Positions 1 to 8,160 of a stretch of DNA of 64,000 nt are shown piece by piece; the first letter of the stretch is position 1, and each line of letters starts with the position of its first letter. This DNA comes from Peterkaempfera sp044755465 (GTDB lineage Bacteria > Actinomycetota > Actinomycetes > Streptomycetales > Streptomycetaceae). The position numbers and the translations under genes are program-made. Location: NCBI RefSeq assembly GCF_044755465.1, contig NZ_JBIVRB010000011.1, forward strand, positions 137,315 through 201,314. Reading direction: 5' to 3'. The notes beneath the pieces were generated by a model, which saw nothing but the letters and a program-made list of their open reading frames with translations, had not been told where the DNA came from and ran no database searches.

Positions 1-514
1 CGGGCAGCAGATTGCCGAGGGTGCCGCCGAGGAAGGCGACCAGGCGCGGCCCCTCCGAGGGCGGCAGATCCAGCGTCGCGGTGAAGTCGGAGACCACCGC
101 GTGCACCTCAAGGCCCGGGTACTCGGCGGTGAGCGCCCGCCCGGCGTCCAGCAGCGCGCTGTCGCTGACGTCCACCGGGAGGTAGCTGCGCAGCGTGCCC
201 AGGTCGCCCAGCGCGTCCAGCAGCAGCCGGGTCTTCTCCGAGGAGCCGGAGCCCAGCTCGACCAGCGTCCGGGCACCGGTGGCGGCGGCGATCTCGGCGG
301 CGCGGGCGGTGAGGATCGCCCGCTCGGCCCGGGTCGGGTAGTACTCGGGCAGCCGGGTGATCTCCTCGAACAGCTCACTGCCCCGCGCGTCGTAGAACCA
401 TTTGGGGGGCAGCCACTTGGGTTCGGAGGTGAGCCCGTGGCGCACATCGTGCCGCAGCGCGGCGCTGACGTGGTCGGCGGGCAGCTGGCGGGTCAGGTCG
501 AAGGCGGTGGCCAT
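1..514 (-). CDS. egtD: EgtD, histidine N-alpha-methyltransferase (partial)
   Basis: This is the N-terminal 171 residues of the SAM-dependent enzyme that trimethylates histidine to hercynine, the first step of ergothioneine synthesis; the rest lies beyond the left edge. The product contains KWFYDARGSELFEEIT, ITRLPEYYPTRAE and the SAM-binding VELGSGSSEKTR, all typical of EgtD. The ATG at 514 is preceded by GAGAGG at a usable distance. It is the last gene of the run, 62 bases after egtC. The family assignment is firm because egtA, egtB and egtC are adjacent. Confidence 0.95.
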   Translation of the reverse strand, partial: MATAFDLTRQLPADHVSAALRHDVRHGLTSEPKWLPPKWFYDARGSELFEEITRLPEYYPTRAERAILTARAAEIAAATGARTLVELGSGSSEKTRLLLDALGDLGTLRSYLPVDVSDSALLDAGRALTAEYPGLEVHAVVSDFTATLDLPPSEGPRLVAFLGGTLGNLLP

Positions 515-576
515 GGCGGAACGTCCTCTCACACGGGGGGAACGGGGGTGCCGTCGGCGTGCGTCGCGCACGCCCG

Positions 577-1329
577 TCAGTCGGGCGGTCCCGCCAGCGG
601 GCGGACGGTGACCGCGTCGGCGGTGGCGAGCAGCAGCGAGCCGTCCGGGACCGGCGTCCAGCCGGGCCGGTCGTCCCCCGGCTCCGAGGCGACCAGCACG
701 CAGCGCCCCGGCTCCAGACGGTGGAACAGGGTGTCCCCCCAGGTGGTGGCGGCGATCACATCGCCATCGGTGAGCAGCAGGTTCAGCCGGGCCTCGCCGC
801 ACTCCGCGACCTGGCGCACGGTGTCGGCCAGCGCCTGCCCCGGCCCGGCGCCGTCCCGCAGCCGCCGCAGCACCAGCGCCCAGACCAGCGCCGAGTCGCA
901 GCGCGCCTCCAGCGCCAGCAGGTCGGCGGGCGGCAGGCCCGCCGCGAGGCCGGCGAACGCCGCCGGCCAGCCCGGCAGCGCCCCGTTGTGGCTGAACAGC
1001 CAGCGGTCGGCGGCGTACGGGGCGGCCGCCGCCTCGCCGGGCGCGCAGCCGTCGGTGGCGGAGCGTACGGCGGCCAGCAGCGCCCGGGTGCGCACCACCC
1101 GGGCCAGGTCGGTGAAGGAGGCGTCGGCCCACATCGGCCCGGAGCGGCGGTAGCGGGCGGGCACCGGATCGCCGTCCGCGTACCAGCCGACGCCGAAGCC
1201 GTCCGCGTTGACGGTGCCGTACTTCTGGAGCCGGGGCGCCCAGGCCTGCTGGTGCAGCCCGTACGGCGGGTCGGTGACCAGCTCCCGCACGGCGCACGGG
1301 GGGCCCACATAGGCCAGGTGGCGGCACAT
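577..1329 (-). CDS. egtC: EgtC, gamma-glutamyl hercynylcysteine S-oxide hydrolase
   Basis: This 250-residue class II glutamine amidotransferase-like (Ntn) hydrolase removes the glutamyl group from gamma-glutamyl-hercynylcysteine sulfoxide. The product starts MCRHLAYVG, so Cys2 becomes the N-terminal nucleophile after methionine removal; NADGFGVGWYADGDP and WLFSHNGALPGW are the conserved substrate-pocket segments. The ATG at 1329 shares one base with the egtB stop (TGATG), which implies translational coupling and fixes the start. A longer open frame exists upstream but runs through egtB and is not used. Confidence 0.95.
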   Translation of the reverse strand: MCRHLAYVGPPCAVRELVTDPPYGLHQQAWAPRLQKYGTVNADGFGVGWYADGDPVPARYRRSGPMWADASFTDLARVVRTRALLAAVRSATDGCAPGEAAAAPYAADRWLFSHNGALPGWPAAFAGLAAGLPPADLLALEARCDSALVWALVLRRLRDGAGPGQALADTVRQVAECGEARLNLLLTDGDVIAATTWGDTLFHRLEPGRCVLVASEPGDDRPGWTPVPDGSLLLATADAVTVRPLAGPPD

Positions 1330-2723
1330 CAGGCACCGCCGGGGTGGCGCGGCTCGGCGTCGCGGGCGGTGCGGAAGCCGGCGAAGATCTGCCGCCGCAC
1401 CGGGTGGTCCCAGTTGCGGAAGGTGCCCCGGCAGGCGATCGGCGCCACCCCGAAGGAGCCGCCGCGCAGCACCTTGTAGCGGTCGCCGAAGAACACCTCG
1501 GAGTACTCCCGGTACGGCCAGGCGCTGAAGCCGGGGTAGGGCCGGAAGTCGCTGGCGGTCCACTCCCAGACGTCGCCCATCAGCTGCCGCACCCCCTGCG
1601 GGGAGGCACCCGCCGGGTAGCTGCCCGCCGGGGCCGGGCGCAGATGCCGCTGGCCGAGGTTGGCGTGGGCGGGCGTCGGGTCGGCGTCGCCCCACGGGTA
1701 GCGGCGGGAGCGGCCGGTGGCCGGGTCGTGGCGGGCGGCCTTCTCCCACTCGGCCTCGGTGGGCAGCCGCCGCCCGGCCCAGCGGGCGTAGGCGTCGGCC
1801 TCGTACCAGCTGACGTGCAGCACCGGTTCGTCGTCCGGCACCGGCTCGGTGCTGCCGAAGCGGCGGCGCAGCCACCCGGTGCCCTCCCGGCTCCAGAACA
1901 GCGGCGCCTCCAGACCGGCCCGCCGCCGGTGCTCCCAGCCCTCCGGCGTCCACCACCGGGGGTCCTGGTAGCCGCCGTCGGTGATGAACCGCTGGTACGC
2001 GCCGTTGGTGACCGGGGTGGTGTCCAGCAGGAAGCCGGGGACGTGCACCTGGTGGGCGGGCCGCTCGTTGTCCAGTGCCCAGGGCTCGCCGCTGGTGCCC
2101 ATGGTGAACGGGCCGCCGGGCACCAGCACCTCGGCCGGCAGCGCGGCGGCGTCGGCGGGCGCGGGCGGCGGGGGCGGGTCGGCCAGCACCGGGGGGCCCT
2201 GGCGGAGCTGATGGGTGATCAACATGGTCTCGTCATGCTGCTGCTCGTGCTGGGCGATCATGCCGAAGACGAAGCCGCCGCGCAGCAGCGGGGGGCCGTC
2301 CAGCGCGGTGGTCTCCAGCAGGTCCAGCACCCGGCCGCGCACCTCGTGGGCGTAGCCGCGCGCCTCGGCGGGCGGCAGCAGCGGCAGGCTGGGGCGCTCG
2401 GAGCGGGGGTGTTCGAAGGCGTCGTACAGCGGGTCGATCTCGGGGTGCATCGGGTCGCGGCCGCCGACGCCGCGCAGCAGCCACAGCTCCTCCTGGTTGC
2501 CGATGTGGGCCAGGTCCCAGACCAGCGGCGACATCAGCGGGGAGTGCTGGGCGGTGAGGTCGCGGTCGTCCACCGAGCCGGTGAGGACGGCGGTGCGCTC
2601 GCGGGCGGCCAGCAGTTCGGCGGCGATCCGCTCGCGGAGCGGGGCCGGCGAGGTGGGCGCGGGGGACGCGGGCTCGGGCTGGGCGGACGGCTCGGGCTGG
2701 GCGGACGGCTCGGTGTTCAGCAC
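1329..2723 (-). CDS. egtB: EgtB, hercynine oxygenase (sulfoxide synthase)
   Basis: This 464-residue non-haem iron enzyme joins hercynine and gamma-glutamylcysteine with oxygen to form the sulfoxide. An N-terminal DinB-like domain supplies the iron ligands: WDLAHIGNQEE gives one His and QHEQQHDETM gives the HX3H pair. A C-terminal formylglycine-generating-enzyme-like domain follows, with GGPFTMGTSGEPWALDNERP and WEWTASDF. The GTG at 2723 is chosen because AGGAGG lies 7 bases upstream; the gene overlaps egtA by 7 bases. The first residues after the start carry a short EPSAQP repeat, which looks like a flexible tail. Confidence 0.95.
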   Translation of the reverse strand: MLNTEPSAQPEPSAQPEPASPAPTSPAPLRERIAAELLAARERTAVLTGSVDDRDLTAQHSPLMSPLVWDLAHIGNQEELWLLRGVGGRDPMHPEIDPLYDAFEHPRSERPSLPLLPPAEARGYAHEVRGRVLDLLETTALDGPPLLRGGFVFGMIAQHEQQHDETMLITHQLRQGPPVLADPPPPPAPADAAALPAEVLVPGGPFTMGTSGEPWALDNERPAHQVHVPGFLLDTTPVTNGAYQRFITDGGYQDPRWWTPEGWEHRRRAGLEAPLFWSREGTGWLRRRFGSTEPVPDDEPVLHVSWYEADAYARWAGRRLPTEAEWEKAARHDPATGRSRRYPWGDADPTPAHANLGQRHLRPAPAGSYPAGASPQGVRQLMGDVWEWTASDFRPYPGFSAWPYREYSEVFFGDRYKVLRGGSFGVAPIACRGTFRNWDHPVRRQIFAGFRTARDAEPRHPGGA

Positions 2724-4096
2724 GGTGCGGCCTCCTGCGTGGTGAGGTCGGGCCCGGCGTCCGGCCGGCCGCGGCCGGCCAGGGCGTCCAGCTGGTCGTC
2801 CGCCGGGCAGCGACCGGCGGCGGGGTAGCGCTCCGCGAAGGAGGCGACCGCGCGGCGCAGCGACTCGGGCGCGCCGAGCCGGGGCAGCGCCGCGTCGGCG
2901 GCGGCGAAGCAGGCCACCGCCGCGGCGCGCAGCGCGGGGTCGGCCACGGCGTGGGTGGAGGCCCGCTGCCAGAGCGGGCCGCGCGGCGCGGGGTGCTCCG
3001 GGTCGGGTCCGGCCAGCGGCTCCAGCGCGGCGAACGCCTGGTCGGCCGCGCGGGCGTCGTCCAGCAGCGCGGTGACCAGGGCGGTGGGGATCAGCCAGCC
3101 GTCGCCCGGCTGGGCGTCGATCATCCGCAGTTCCAGGTGCCCCTGCGGGCGCACCGGCGGGAAGAGGGTGCTGAGGTGGTAGTCGAGGTCTTCCAGGGTG
3201 GCCGGGCGCTCTCCGGCGCCGCGCAGCCAGTCGCGGAAGGTCAGTCCGGACGGGGCCGTCCAGGGCCGGCCGGGGGGCCGGCGTACGCAGAGCAGTTCGG
3301 CGTCCAGCGCGTGCCGGGCCCAGTCCTGCCGGGGGTCGGGGCCCTGCGGGGCGGGGGCGAGGGTGTGGCTGGCCTCCATCCGCTCCCAGACGGCCTGCCG
3401 GGTGGAGCGGCGGCCGGTGGGGCGGCCGTCCAGCAGCGGGGAGTTGGCGAACGCCGCGACCAGCACCGGTCCGAGCAGGTGCACCAGCCGCCAGCGCTCC
3501 CGGAAGCCGAGCGGCCCGGGTGCTTCGGTGCCCGCGTCCAGGCAGACCTGCACCGAGGCGCTGGCGCACATCATGATCTTGCCCCAGGGGCCGCCCCGGG
3601 CGAAGAACTCCTCCATCGCCGCATAGCGCGGGCGGCGCACCACCACCTCGCGGGGCCGGGGGTGGGGGTCGGTGCCGGAGCCGGTCAGCCGCAGACCGTG
3701 GGCGGCGAAGGCGGTGCGCAGGGCGCCGAGGTCGCGCAGCGTGGTGTCGGCGCAGTCGGCGAGGGAGTCGGCGGGCGGGGAGCTGAGCTCGACCTGCCCA
3801 CCCGGTTCGCGGGTGACGCGGGAGCCTGCGGGGAGGGTGGCGTCCGGCCGGAGTCCGAGGGACTCGACGGCGGCGTCGACGCGGGCGGGGTCCACGGGCG
3901 CTGCCGCGTCCCGTACGTCCTGGACCAGCCATTCCAGCTCCACGCCCACCCGCCGGGGAGGTCCGATCTTGAAACAGATCCCGGCCACGTGGTCCTGGGC
4001 CCGCGACTCGGTCAGCGGGGTGACGGTGGGTGGTGCCTGCGGTTGTCCGGTGTCGGCGGCTATCGGGGGGCGTACGGGTTTCACACGGCTCACCAT
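2717..4096 (-). CDS. egtA: EgtA, glutamate-cysteine ligase
   Basis: This 459-residue ligase supplies gamma-glutamylcysteine to EgtB. The sequence has the GCS2/EgtA signatures VGVELEWLVQD, the acidic QVELSSPP, and KIMMCASASVQVCLD, with LELRMIDAQPGDGW further on. The start is uncertain: ATG at 4096 is followed by GTG codons at 4093 and 4084, and a GAGGG-like stretch sits directly before the ATG. The gene overlaps egtB and lies 62 bases after the C-S lyase gene in the same direction. A 14-base palindrome lies in or near that gap. Confidence 0.93.
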   Translation of the reverse strand: MVSRVKPVRPPIAADTGQPQAPPTVTPLTESRAQDHVAGICFKIGPPRRVGVELEWLVQDVRDAAAPVDPARVDAAVESLGLRPDATLPAGSRVTREPGGQVELSSPPADSLADCADTTLRDLGALRTAFAAHGLRLTGSGTDPHPRPREVVVRRPRYAAMEEFFARGGPWGKIMMCASASVQVCLDAGTEAPGPLGFRERWRLVHLLGPVLVAAFANSPLLDGRPTGRRSTRQAVWERMEASHTLAPAPQGPDPRQDWARHALDAELLCVRRPPGRPWTAPSGLTFRDWLRGAGERPATLEDLDYHLSTLFPPVRPQGHLELRMIDAQPGDGWLIPTALVTALLDDARAADQAFAALEPLAGPDPEHPAPRGPLWQRASTHAVADPALRAAAVACFAAADAALPRLGAPESLRRAVASFAERYPAAGRCPADDQLDALAGRGRPDAGPDLTTQEAAPC

Positions 4097-4153
4097 CCCT
4101 CGGTCTCGCGGCCCGGGGCTCCCTGCCCAGTCTGCACCGATGCATGCCCGAGC

Positions 4154-4167
4154 GGCGGTTAACCGCC
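4154..4167. promoter_or_regulatory. perfect 14-bp palindrome upstream of egtA
   Basis: GGCGGTTAACCGCC is a perfect palindrome that spans the stop codon of the C-S lyase gene, about 60 bases upstream of the egtA start. It could be an operator for an internal egt promoter or simply coincidence in GC-rich DNA. No promoter hexamers are clear beside it. Confidence 0.3.
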
Positions 4168-5532
4168 CCCGTCCGGGTGCCGGTCCGCTGGCGGGCGCGG
4201 TTCGGAAGGGCGGCCTCCGCATAGGCCCGCGCGGGACAGGCGGTCCAGCGCCATGATCAGCCGGGGGCGGGGCAGCGCGTAGTTCAGCCGCAGGAAGCCG
4301 CGCCCGGCGGCGCCGAATCCGATGCCGTCCTGGAGATCGAGCCCGCAGCGTTCCAGCAGCAGCCGGCGGGCGCCCTCGGCGGGCAGGCCCAGCGCCACCG
4401 CGTCCAGCCAGAGCAGGTACGACGCCTGCGGCGGCGAGGGTACGGCGGCCGGGGCGAGCCACCGCAGGGCGGTCAGCGCCAGGTCGCGGCTGCCCGCCAG
4501 CCGGGCCAGCAGGCCGTCCAGCCAGGGGCCGCCGCTCTCCAGCGCGGCGTTCTGCGCCACCCGGGTGAGCAGGCCGCCCTCCCACAGGCCGTAGCCGGCC
4601 ATCACCTCGGTCAGCCGGGCCCGCAGCCCGGGGTCGGGGACCAGTACGAAGGCGCTGGGCAGGCCGGTGGTGTTGAACGTCTTGCCGGTCGAGTGCAGGG
4701 TGACGGTGGCCCGCGCCAGCTCGCCCGCCGCCTCCACCGCCACCGGGTGCCGCCGGGGCGCGTCCGGGTGGACCAGGTCGGCGTGCACCTCGTCCGAGAG
4801 CAGCACCCCGCCCGCCCCGGCCGCCGTCTCGGCCAGCGCCCGGATCTCGGCGCGCCGCCACACCCGGCCGCTGGGGTTGTGCGGGCTGCTCAGCAGTACG
4901 GCGGTGAGCGGCCGGGCGGCCCGGCGGGCGAACTCCGCCACCGGCAGCCGGTAGCCGTCCGGCTCCAGGGCGAGCGGCACCTCCTCGTACGGCACCCCGG
5001 CGGCCCGGCAGGTCGGCGCGAAGCCGCCGTACTCCGGGGTGGGCAGCAGCACCGGGCCCGGCGGGCGGTCGGCGGCCGCGAGCAGGGTCTCCAGCAGCAG
5101 TCGGACGGCGGTGCGCGGGCCGAACGGCAGCAGCAGCACCCAGTCCGGGTCGACCGCCACCCCGTGCCGGGCCAGGTACCAGGCGGCGACCAGCTCGCGG
5201 TCGCGCGGGTCGGGCACCGTGTAGCCCAGCGCGGGGTGCGCCACGCGGGCGGCCAGCGCGGCGCCGACGGCGGGCGGTCCCGGCAGGTCCATGTCGGCCA
5301 GCCCCAGCGGTATCCGGTCGGGGTCGGCCTCGGCACCGGCGCTCGCCCACTTGCTGCTGCCGGTGCCGGACCGGTCGAAGGGCCGGTCGAAGGCACCGTC
5401 ACAGGCTTCGTCGAAGGCTTCGTCGAAGGCACCGTCGACGGCGGACTGCGGCTCGGCGGACTGCGGCTCGGCGGACTGCGGCTCAGCGGGCGGCGGCTCG
5501 GCGGGCGGCGTGGAGTTCGGCGGCGGGCTCAC
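4159..5532 (-). CDS. MalY/PatB-family PLP-dependent C-S lyase
   Basis: This 457-residue fold-type I aminotransferase-like protein belongs to the MalY/PatB (cystathionine beta-lyase) group. Visible motifs are IPLGLADMDL, LLSSPHNPSGRVW, LLSDEVHADLVH and the PLP-binding lysine in HSTGKTFN. Family members cleave C-S bonds of cysteine conjugates. It sits directly upstream of egtA, so it may carry out the final lyase step (the EgtE role), although EgtE of mycobacteria is from a different PLP subfamily. The GTG at 5532 adds about 48 residues of low-complexity sequence (AEPQS repeats, then FDEAFDEA) before normal MalY homology begins, so the true start could be further in. It lies 9 bases after galM. 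Confidence 0.85.
   Translation of the reverse strand: MSPPPNSTPPAEPPPAEPQSAEPQSAEPQSAVDGAFDEAFDEACDGAFDRPFDRSGTGSSKWASAGAEADPDRIPLGLADMDLPGPPAVGAALAARVAHPALGYTVPDPRDRELVAAWYLARHGVAVDPDWVLLLPFGPRTAVRLLLETLLAAADRPPGPVLLPTPEYGGFAPTCRAAGVPYEEVPLALEPDGYRLPVAEFARRAARPLTAVLLSSPHNPSGRVWRRAEIRALAETAAGAGGVLLSDEVHADLVHPDAPRRHPVAVEAAGELARATVTLHSTGKTFNTTGLPSAFVLVPDPGLRARLTEVMAGYGLWEGGLLTRVAQNAALESGGPWLDGLLARLAGSRDLALTALRWLAPAAVPSPPQASYLLWLDAVALGLPAEGARRLLLERCGLDLQDGIGFGAAGRGFLRLNYALPRPRLIMALDRLSRAGLCGGRPSEPRPPADRHPDGGG
5441..5485. repeat. three tandem 15-bp repeats in the C-S lyase gene
   Basis: Three near-identical copies of a 15-base unit beginning GCGGACTGCGGCTC lie end to end and encode an AEPQS repeat at the N-terminus of the lyase. 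Two copies of a 12-base unit (GGCTTCGTCGAA) follow at 5404-5427 and encode the FDEA repeats. These are in-frame expansions in a probably disordered tail. Confidence 0.85.
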
Positions 5533-5541
5533 CCCTGGGGG

Positions 5542-6675
5542 CTACCCCTGGGCGTCGTGGGCCACGCCCGGCCGCAGGACGGTGGTCGAGCGGAACTCGG
5601 CGCCGGGGCGGAGCACCGTGGAGGGGTACTCCGGGTGGTTGGGCGAGTCCGGGTGGTGCTGGGTCTCCAGGGCGATGCCGGCGAACGGCCCGTACGCGGT
5701 CCCGCCGAGGCCGGTGACCTCGCCGTCGAACTTGTTGGCCGTGTACACCTGGATGCCCGGCTCGGTGGTCAGCACCTCCAGGGTGCGGCCGCTCACCGGC
5801 TCGCGCAGCAGCGCGGCGCGGGACGGGGTGCCGTCGGCCGGGCGGGGGCGCAGCACCCAGTTGTGGTCGTAGCCGCCGGTGGCGCGCAGCTGCGGGTGGT
5901 CGTCGCGGATGCGCTCTCCGACCCGCCGGGCCGTGCCGAAGTCGAACGGGGTGCCCGCCACCGGCTCGTACGGGCCGACCGGCACCATCCGCTCGTCCAC
6001 GGGGGTGAAGTGGTCGGCGTCCAAGGTGAGTTCGTGGTCCAGGATGTCGCCGGTGCCCTCCCCGGCCAGGTTGAGGTAGGCGTGGTTGGTCAGATTGACC
6101 ACGGTGGGCCGGTCGGTGACGGCCCGGTAGTCGATGCGCAGCGTGCCGTCGGCGGCCAGCGCGTAGGTGACGGCCACGTCCAGCGCCCCGGGGAAGCCCT
6201 GGTCGCCGTCCGGGCTGTGCAGGGTGAACCGTACGGCGGCTCCGGCCGTGTCATCGTCCACCTCGGCCTGCCAGACCCGTGCGGCGAAGCCGCCGGGGCC
6301 GCCGTGCAGGGTGACGCCGTGTCCGGTGGGGGCCAGCTGGTGTTCGGTGCCGTCCAGTTCGAACCGGCTGCCGGCCACCCGGTTGGCGTACCGGCCGACG
6401 GTGGCGCCGAAGTACGCGGCGGGGCCGAGCAGCGCGGCCGGATCGGCGGTGGCCAGCACGACATTGCGGCGCTCGCCGTGCCGGTCGGGCAGCTCCAGGG
6501 TGTGCAGGGCGGCGCCCAGGGTGAGGATCGAGGCGATGACAGCGTTGTCGGCCTGGCCGGCCTGGAGGGTCCACCGGTCGACGGGGGTGCCGTCGGGCAG
6601 CACGGCGAAGGGCTCGCGGCGCACTCCGGGGGTGTCGGCCCGGTCCGGGTGCCGCCGCTGCGGTACCGCCGTCAT
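5542..6675 (-). CDS. galM: aldose 1-epimerase
   Basis: This 377-residue mutarotase interconverts alpha and beta anomers of hexoses such as galactose and glucose. GalM signatures are present: FGATVGRYANRVAGS, VTLHGGPGGFAARVW, VVNLTNHAYLNLAG with the catalytic His, and the late acidic segment IALETQHHPDSPNHP with the probable catalytic Glu. The ATG at 6675 has GGAGGAG 6 bases upstream. A longer open frame runs to 6867 but lacks homology and a ribosome site. The gene is first in the minus-strand run leading to egtABCD; a sugar epimerase has no known role in ergothioneine synthesis, so the link may be only transcriptional. Confidence 0.93.
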   Translation of the reverse strand: MTAVPQRRHPDRADTPGVRREPFAVLPDGTPVDRWTLQAGQADNAVIASILTLGAALHTLELPDRHGERRNVVLATADPAALLGPAAYFGATVGRYANRVAGSRFELDGTEHQLAPTGHGVTLHGGPGGFAARVWQAEVDDDTAGAAVRFTLHSPDGDQGFPGALDVAVTYALAADGTLRIDYRAVTDRPTVVNLTNHAYLNLAGEGTGDILDHELTLDADHFTPVDERMVPVGPYEPVAGTPFDFGTARRVGERIRDDHPQLRATGGYDHNWVLRPRPADGTPSRAALLREPVSGRTLEVLTTEPGIQVYTANKFDGEVTGLGGTAYGPFAGIALETQHHPDSPNHPEYPSTVLRPGAEFRSTTVLRPGVAHDAQG

Positions 6676-6900
6676 GGTGTGCTCCTCCACTGCTCCGCGC
6701 CGTCCTGGCGTGTTGCTCTCCGGGGGGTCCTGTTTCCGACCGGGGGACAGCCTAGGCCAGGTGACCAGCCAGGACGCGAGGACCCCACTCGGAGGACCAG
6801 ACGCAGCCGACCAGTGAGGCAACCCCCAGGGGCGCGCGGAAGCCCACCACAGAGGTCTGACGGCCACTCGTACAGTCCCCCGTACCTTCCCGGGGGTTGT

Positions 6901-7084
6901 GCATGGTCACTGTCTGCGTGAAGGTTTCTGCCGGGCACCGGGCTGCCCGCGCGGCTCCCCGCGCCCCCTGAGGAGCCGCACGGTCACTGCCTGCGGGAAG
7001 GCTTCTGCCGGGCACCGGGCTGCCCGCGCAGTTCCTCGCGCCCCTGGGGCAGTGCATGGTTTCCGACTGCGGGGAAGCTCTGCC
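6901..7084. repeat. tandem ~77-bp direct repeats in the galM/SMP-30 gap
   Basis: The 529-base gap between the divergent galM and lactonase genes holds two good copies and one partial copy of a ~77-base unit, starting near 6901, 6978 and 7054. The shared core reads GGTCACTG, then CTGCCGGGCACCGGGCTGCC. Copy 2 contains, on the minus strand, the same CCAGGGGCGCGAGGAACTGC element found at 15033 and 18984; copy 1 has a diverged version. No coding potential is seen. The gap must also hold the two divergent promoters, which I could not pinpoint. Confidence 0.8.
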
Positions 7085-7204
7085 ACGGCGGGTGGTTGCT
7101 CGGGGCCGGGGGCGGCAGCTGGACGGGGGGCGGCTTCCTGGCCCGGTGGGCGGGGTGTCGGTTACCGTCTTCCCCACCGGCACCCGACCCCCAGGAGCTT
7201 CGCC

Positions 7205-8080
7205 GTGCATGTCGAGATCGCCGATCCCACCCGACTCCAGCTGGGCGAGGGCTCCTTCTGGGACAGCGCCACCGGGCGGCTGTACTGGATCGGCATCGAG
7301 GACCGGCGGGTGCTGTGGCTGGAGCCCGCCACCGGCCGGGTCTCCTCGCTGGAGCTGGACACCATGCCGGGCACCCTGGTCCCGTACCGGGGCACGGAGG
7401 TGCTGGTCGCCACCGAGCGCGGCTTCGAGCTGCTGGAGACCGCGACCGGCGCCCTGCGGACCGTCACCGCCGTCGAGGCGGACCGGCCGGGCCGCCGGAT
7501 GAACGACGGCAAGTGCGACCCGTACGGGCGGGTGCTGGCCGGGACGATGACGACCGGTGAGCCCAAGGAGCTGGGCCCGCTCTACCGGCTGGAGCCCACC
7601 GACGGCGGCGCCCCGCGCGCCGTGCCGGTGCTCGACGGGCTGAACACCCCCAACGGGCTGGTCTGGCCGGAGCCGGACCGCCTCTGGTACATCGACTCCC
7701 CCACCCGGCGGATCGACCTCTACGCCTATCCCGAGCACGGACCGGTCGGCCCGCTGATCCGCTCCATCGACACCTCCGACCTGCCGGGCGACCCGGACGG
7801 GATGACCCTGGACGCGGAGGGCAACCTCTGGGTGGCCTTCTGGGGCGGTTCGGCGGTGCGCTGCTTCGGCCAGGACGGCACCCTGCTGGAGACGGTGGAG
7901 CTGCCCGTCCTCCAGGTCACCAGCGTCGCCTTCGGCGGCCCCGACCTGGGCACCCTCTACATCACCAGCGCCGCCACCGGCCTGGACCCGGCCGACACCG
8001 CCCCGCACGGCGCGCTGCTGCGCTGCGACGGCCTCACCACCGGCCGCCCCGGCGTGCCCTGGGCCGGCCCGACCGCCTGA
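7205..8080 (+). CDS. SMP-30/gluconolactonase family protein
   Basis: This 291-residue six-bladed beta-propeller enzyme belongs to the SMP-30/Gnl/LRE family of metal-dependent lactonases, which hydrolyse sugar lactones. The metal and substrate residues fall in the usual places: Glu in LGEGSFW, Asn in RMNDGKCDP, Asn in NTPNGLVW and Asp in DPDGMTLDAEGNLWVAFW. The GTG at 7205 has AGGAG 7 bases upstream, which rules out the longer open frame from 6899. It stands alone, divergent from galM and convergent with the LAL regulator. The sugar substrate cannot be read from sequence. Confidence 0.92.
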   Translation: MHVEIADPTRLQLGEGSFWDSATGRLYWIGIEDRRVLWLEPATGRVSSLELDTMPGTLVPYRGTEVLVATERGFELLETATGALRTVTAVEADRPGRRMNDGKCDPYGRVLAGTMTTGEPKELGPLYRLEPTDGGAPRAVPVLDGLNTPNGLVWPEPDRLWYIDSPTRRIDLYAYPEHGPVGPLIRSIDTSDLPGDPDGMTLDAEGNLWVAFWGGSAVRCFGQDGTLLETVELPVLQVTSVAFGGPDLGTLYITSAATGLDPADTAPHGALLRCDGLTTGRPGVPWAGPTA

Positions 8081-8114
8081 CCGCCCGCCCCGACCCACCG
8101 GGTCCGCCGGGCCC

Positions 8115-8157
8115 GGGTCGGCCGCCGTCACCACCGGCGGCCGCCCGGCCCGACCCG
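8115..8157. terminator. bidirectional hairpin between lactonase and LAL genes
   Basis: CGGCCGCCG (8119-8127) and CGGCGGCCG (8135-8143) form a perfect 9-bp stem with a 7-base loop in the 80-base gap between two convergent genes; outer GGGTCGG and CCGACCC can extend it. There is no T-tract, as is usual in high-GC actinobacteria. Confidence 0.65.
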
Positions 8158-8160
8158 GTG

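Noticed and set aside
5401..5500. Tandem repeats considered as a CRISPR-like array
   Set aside because: The units are 12-15 bases, contiguous and in frame inside a coding region, with no spacers.
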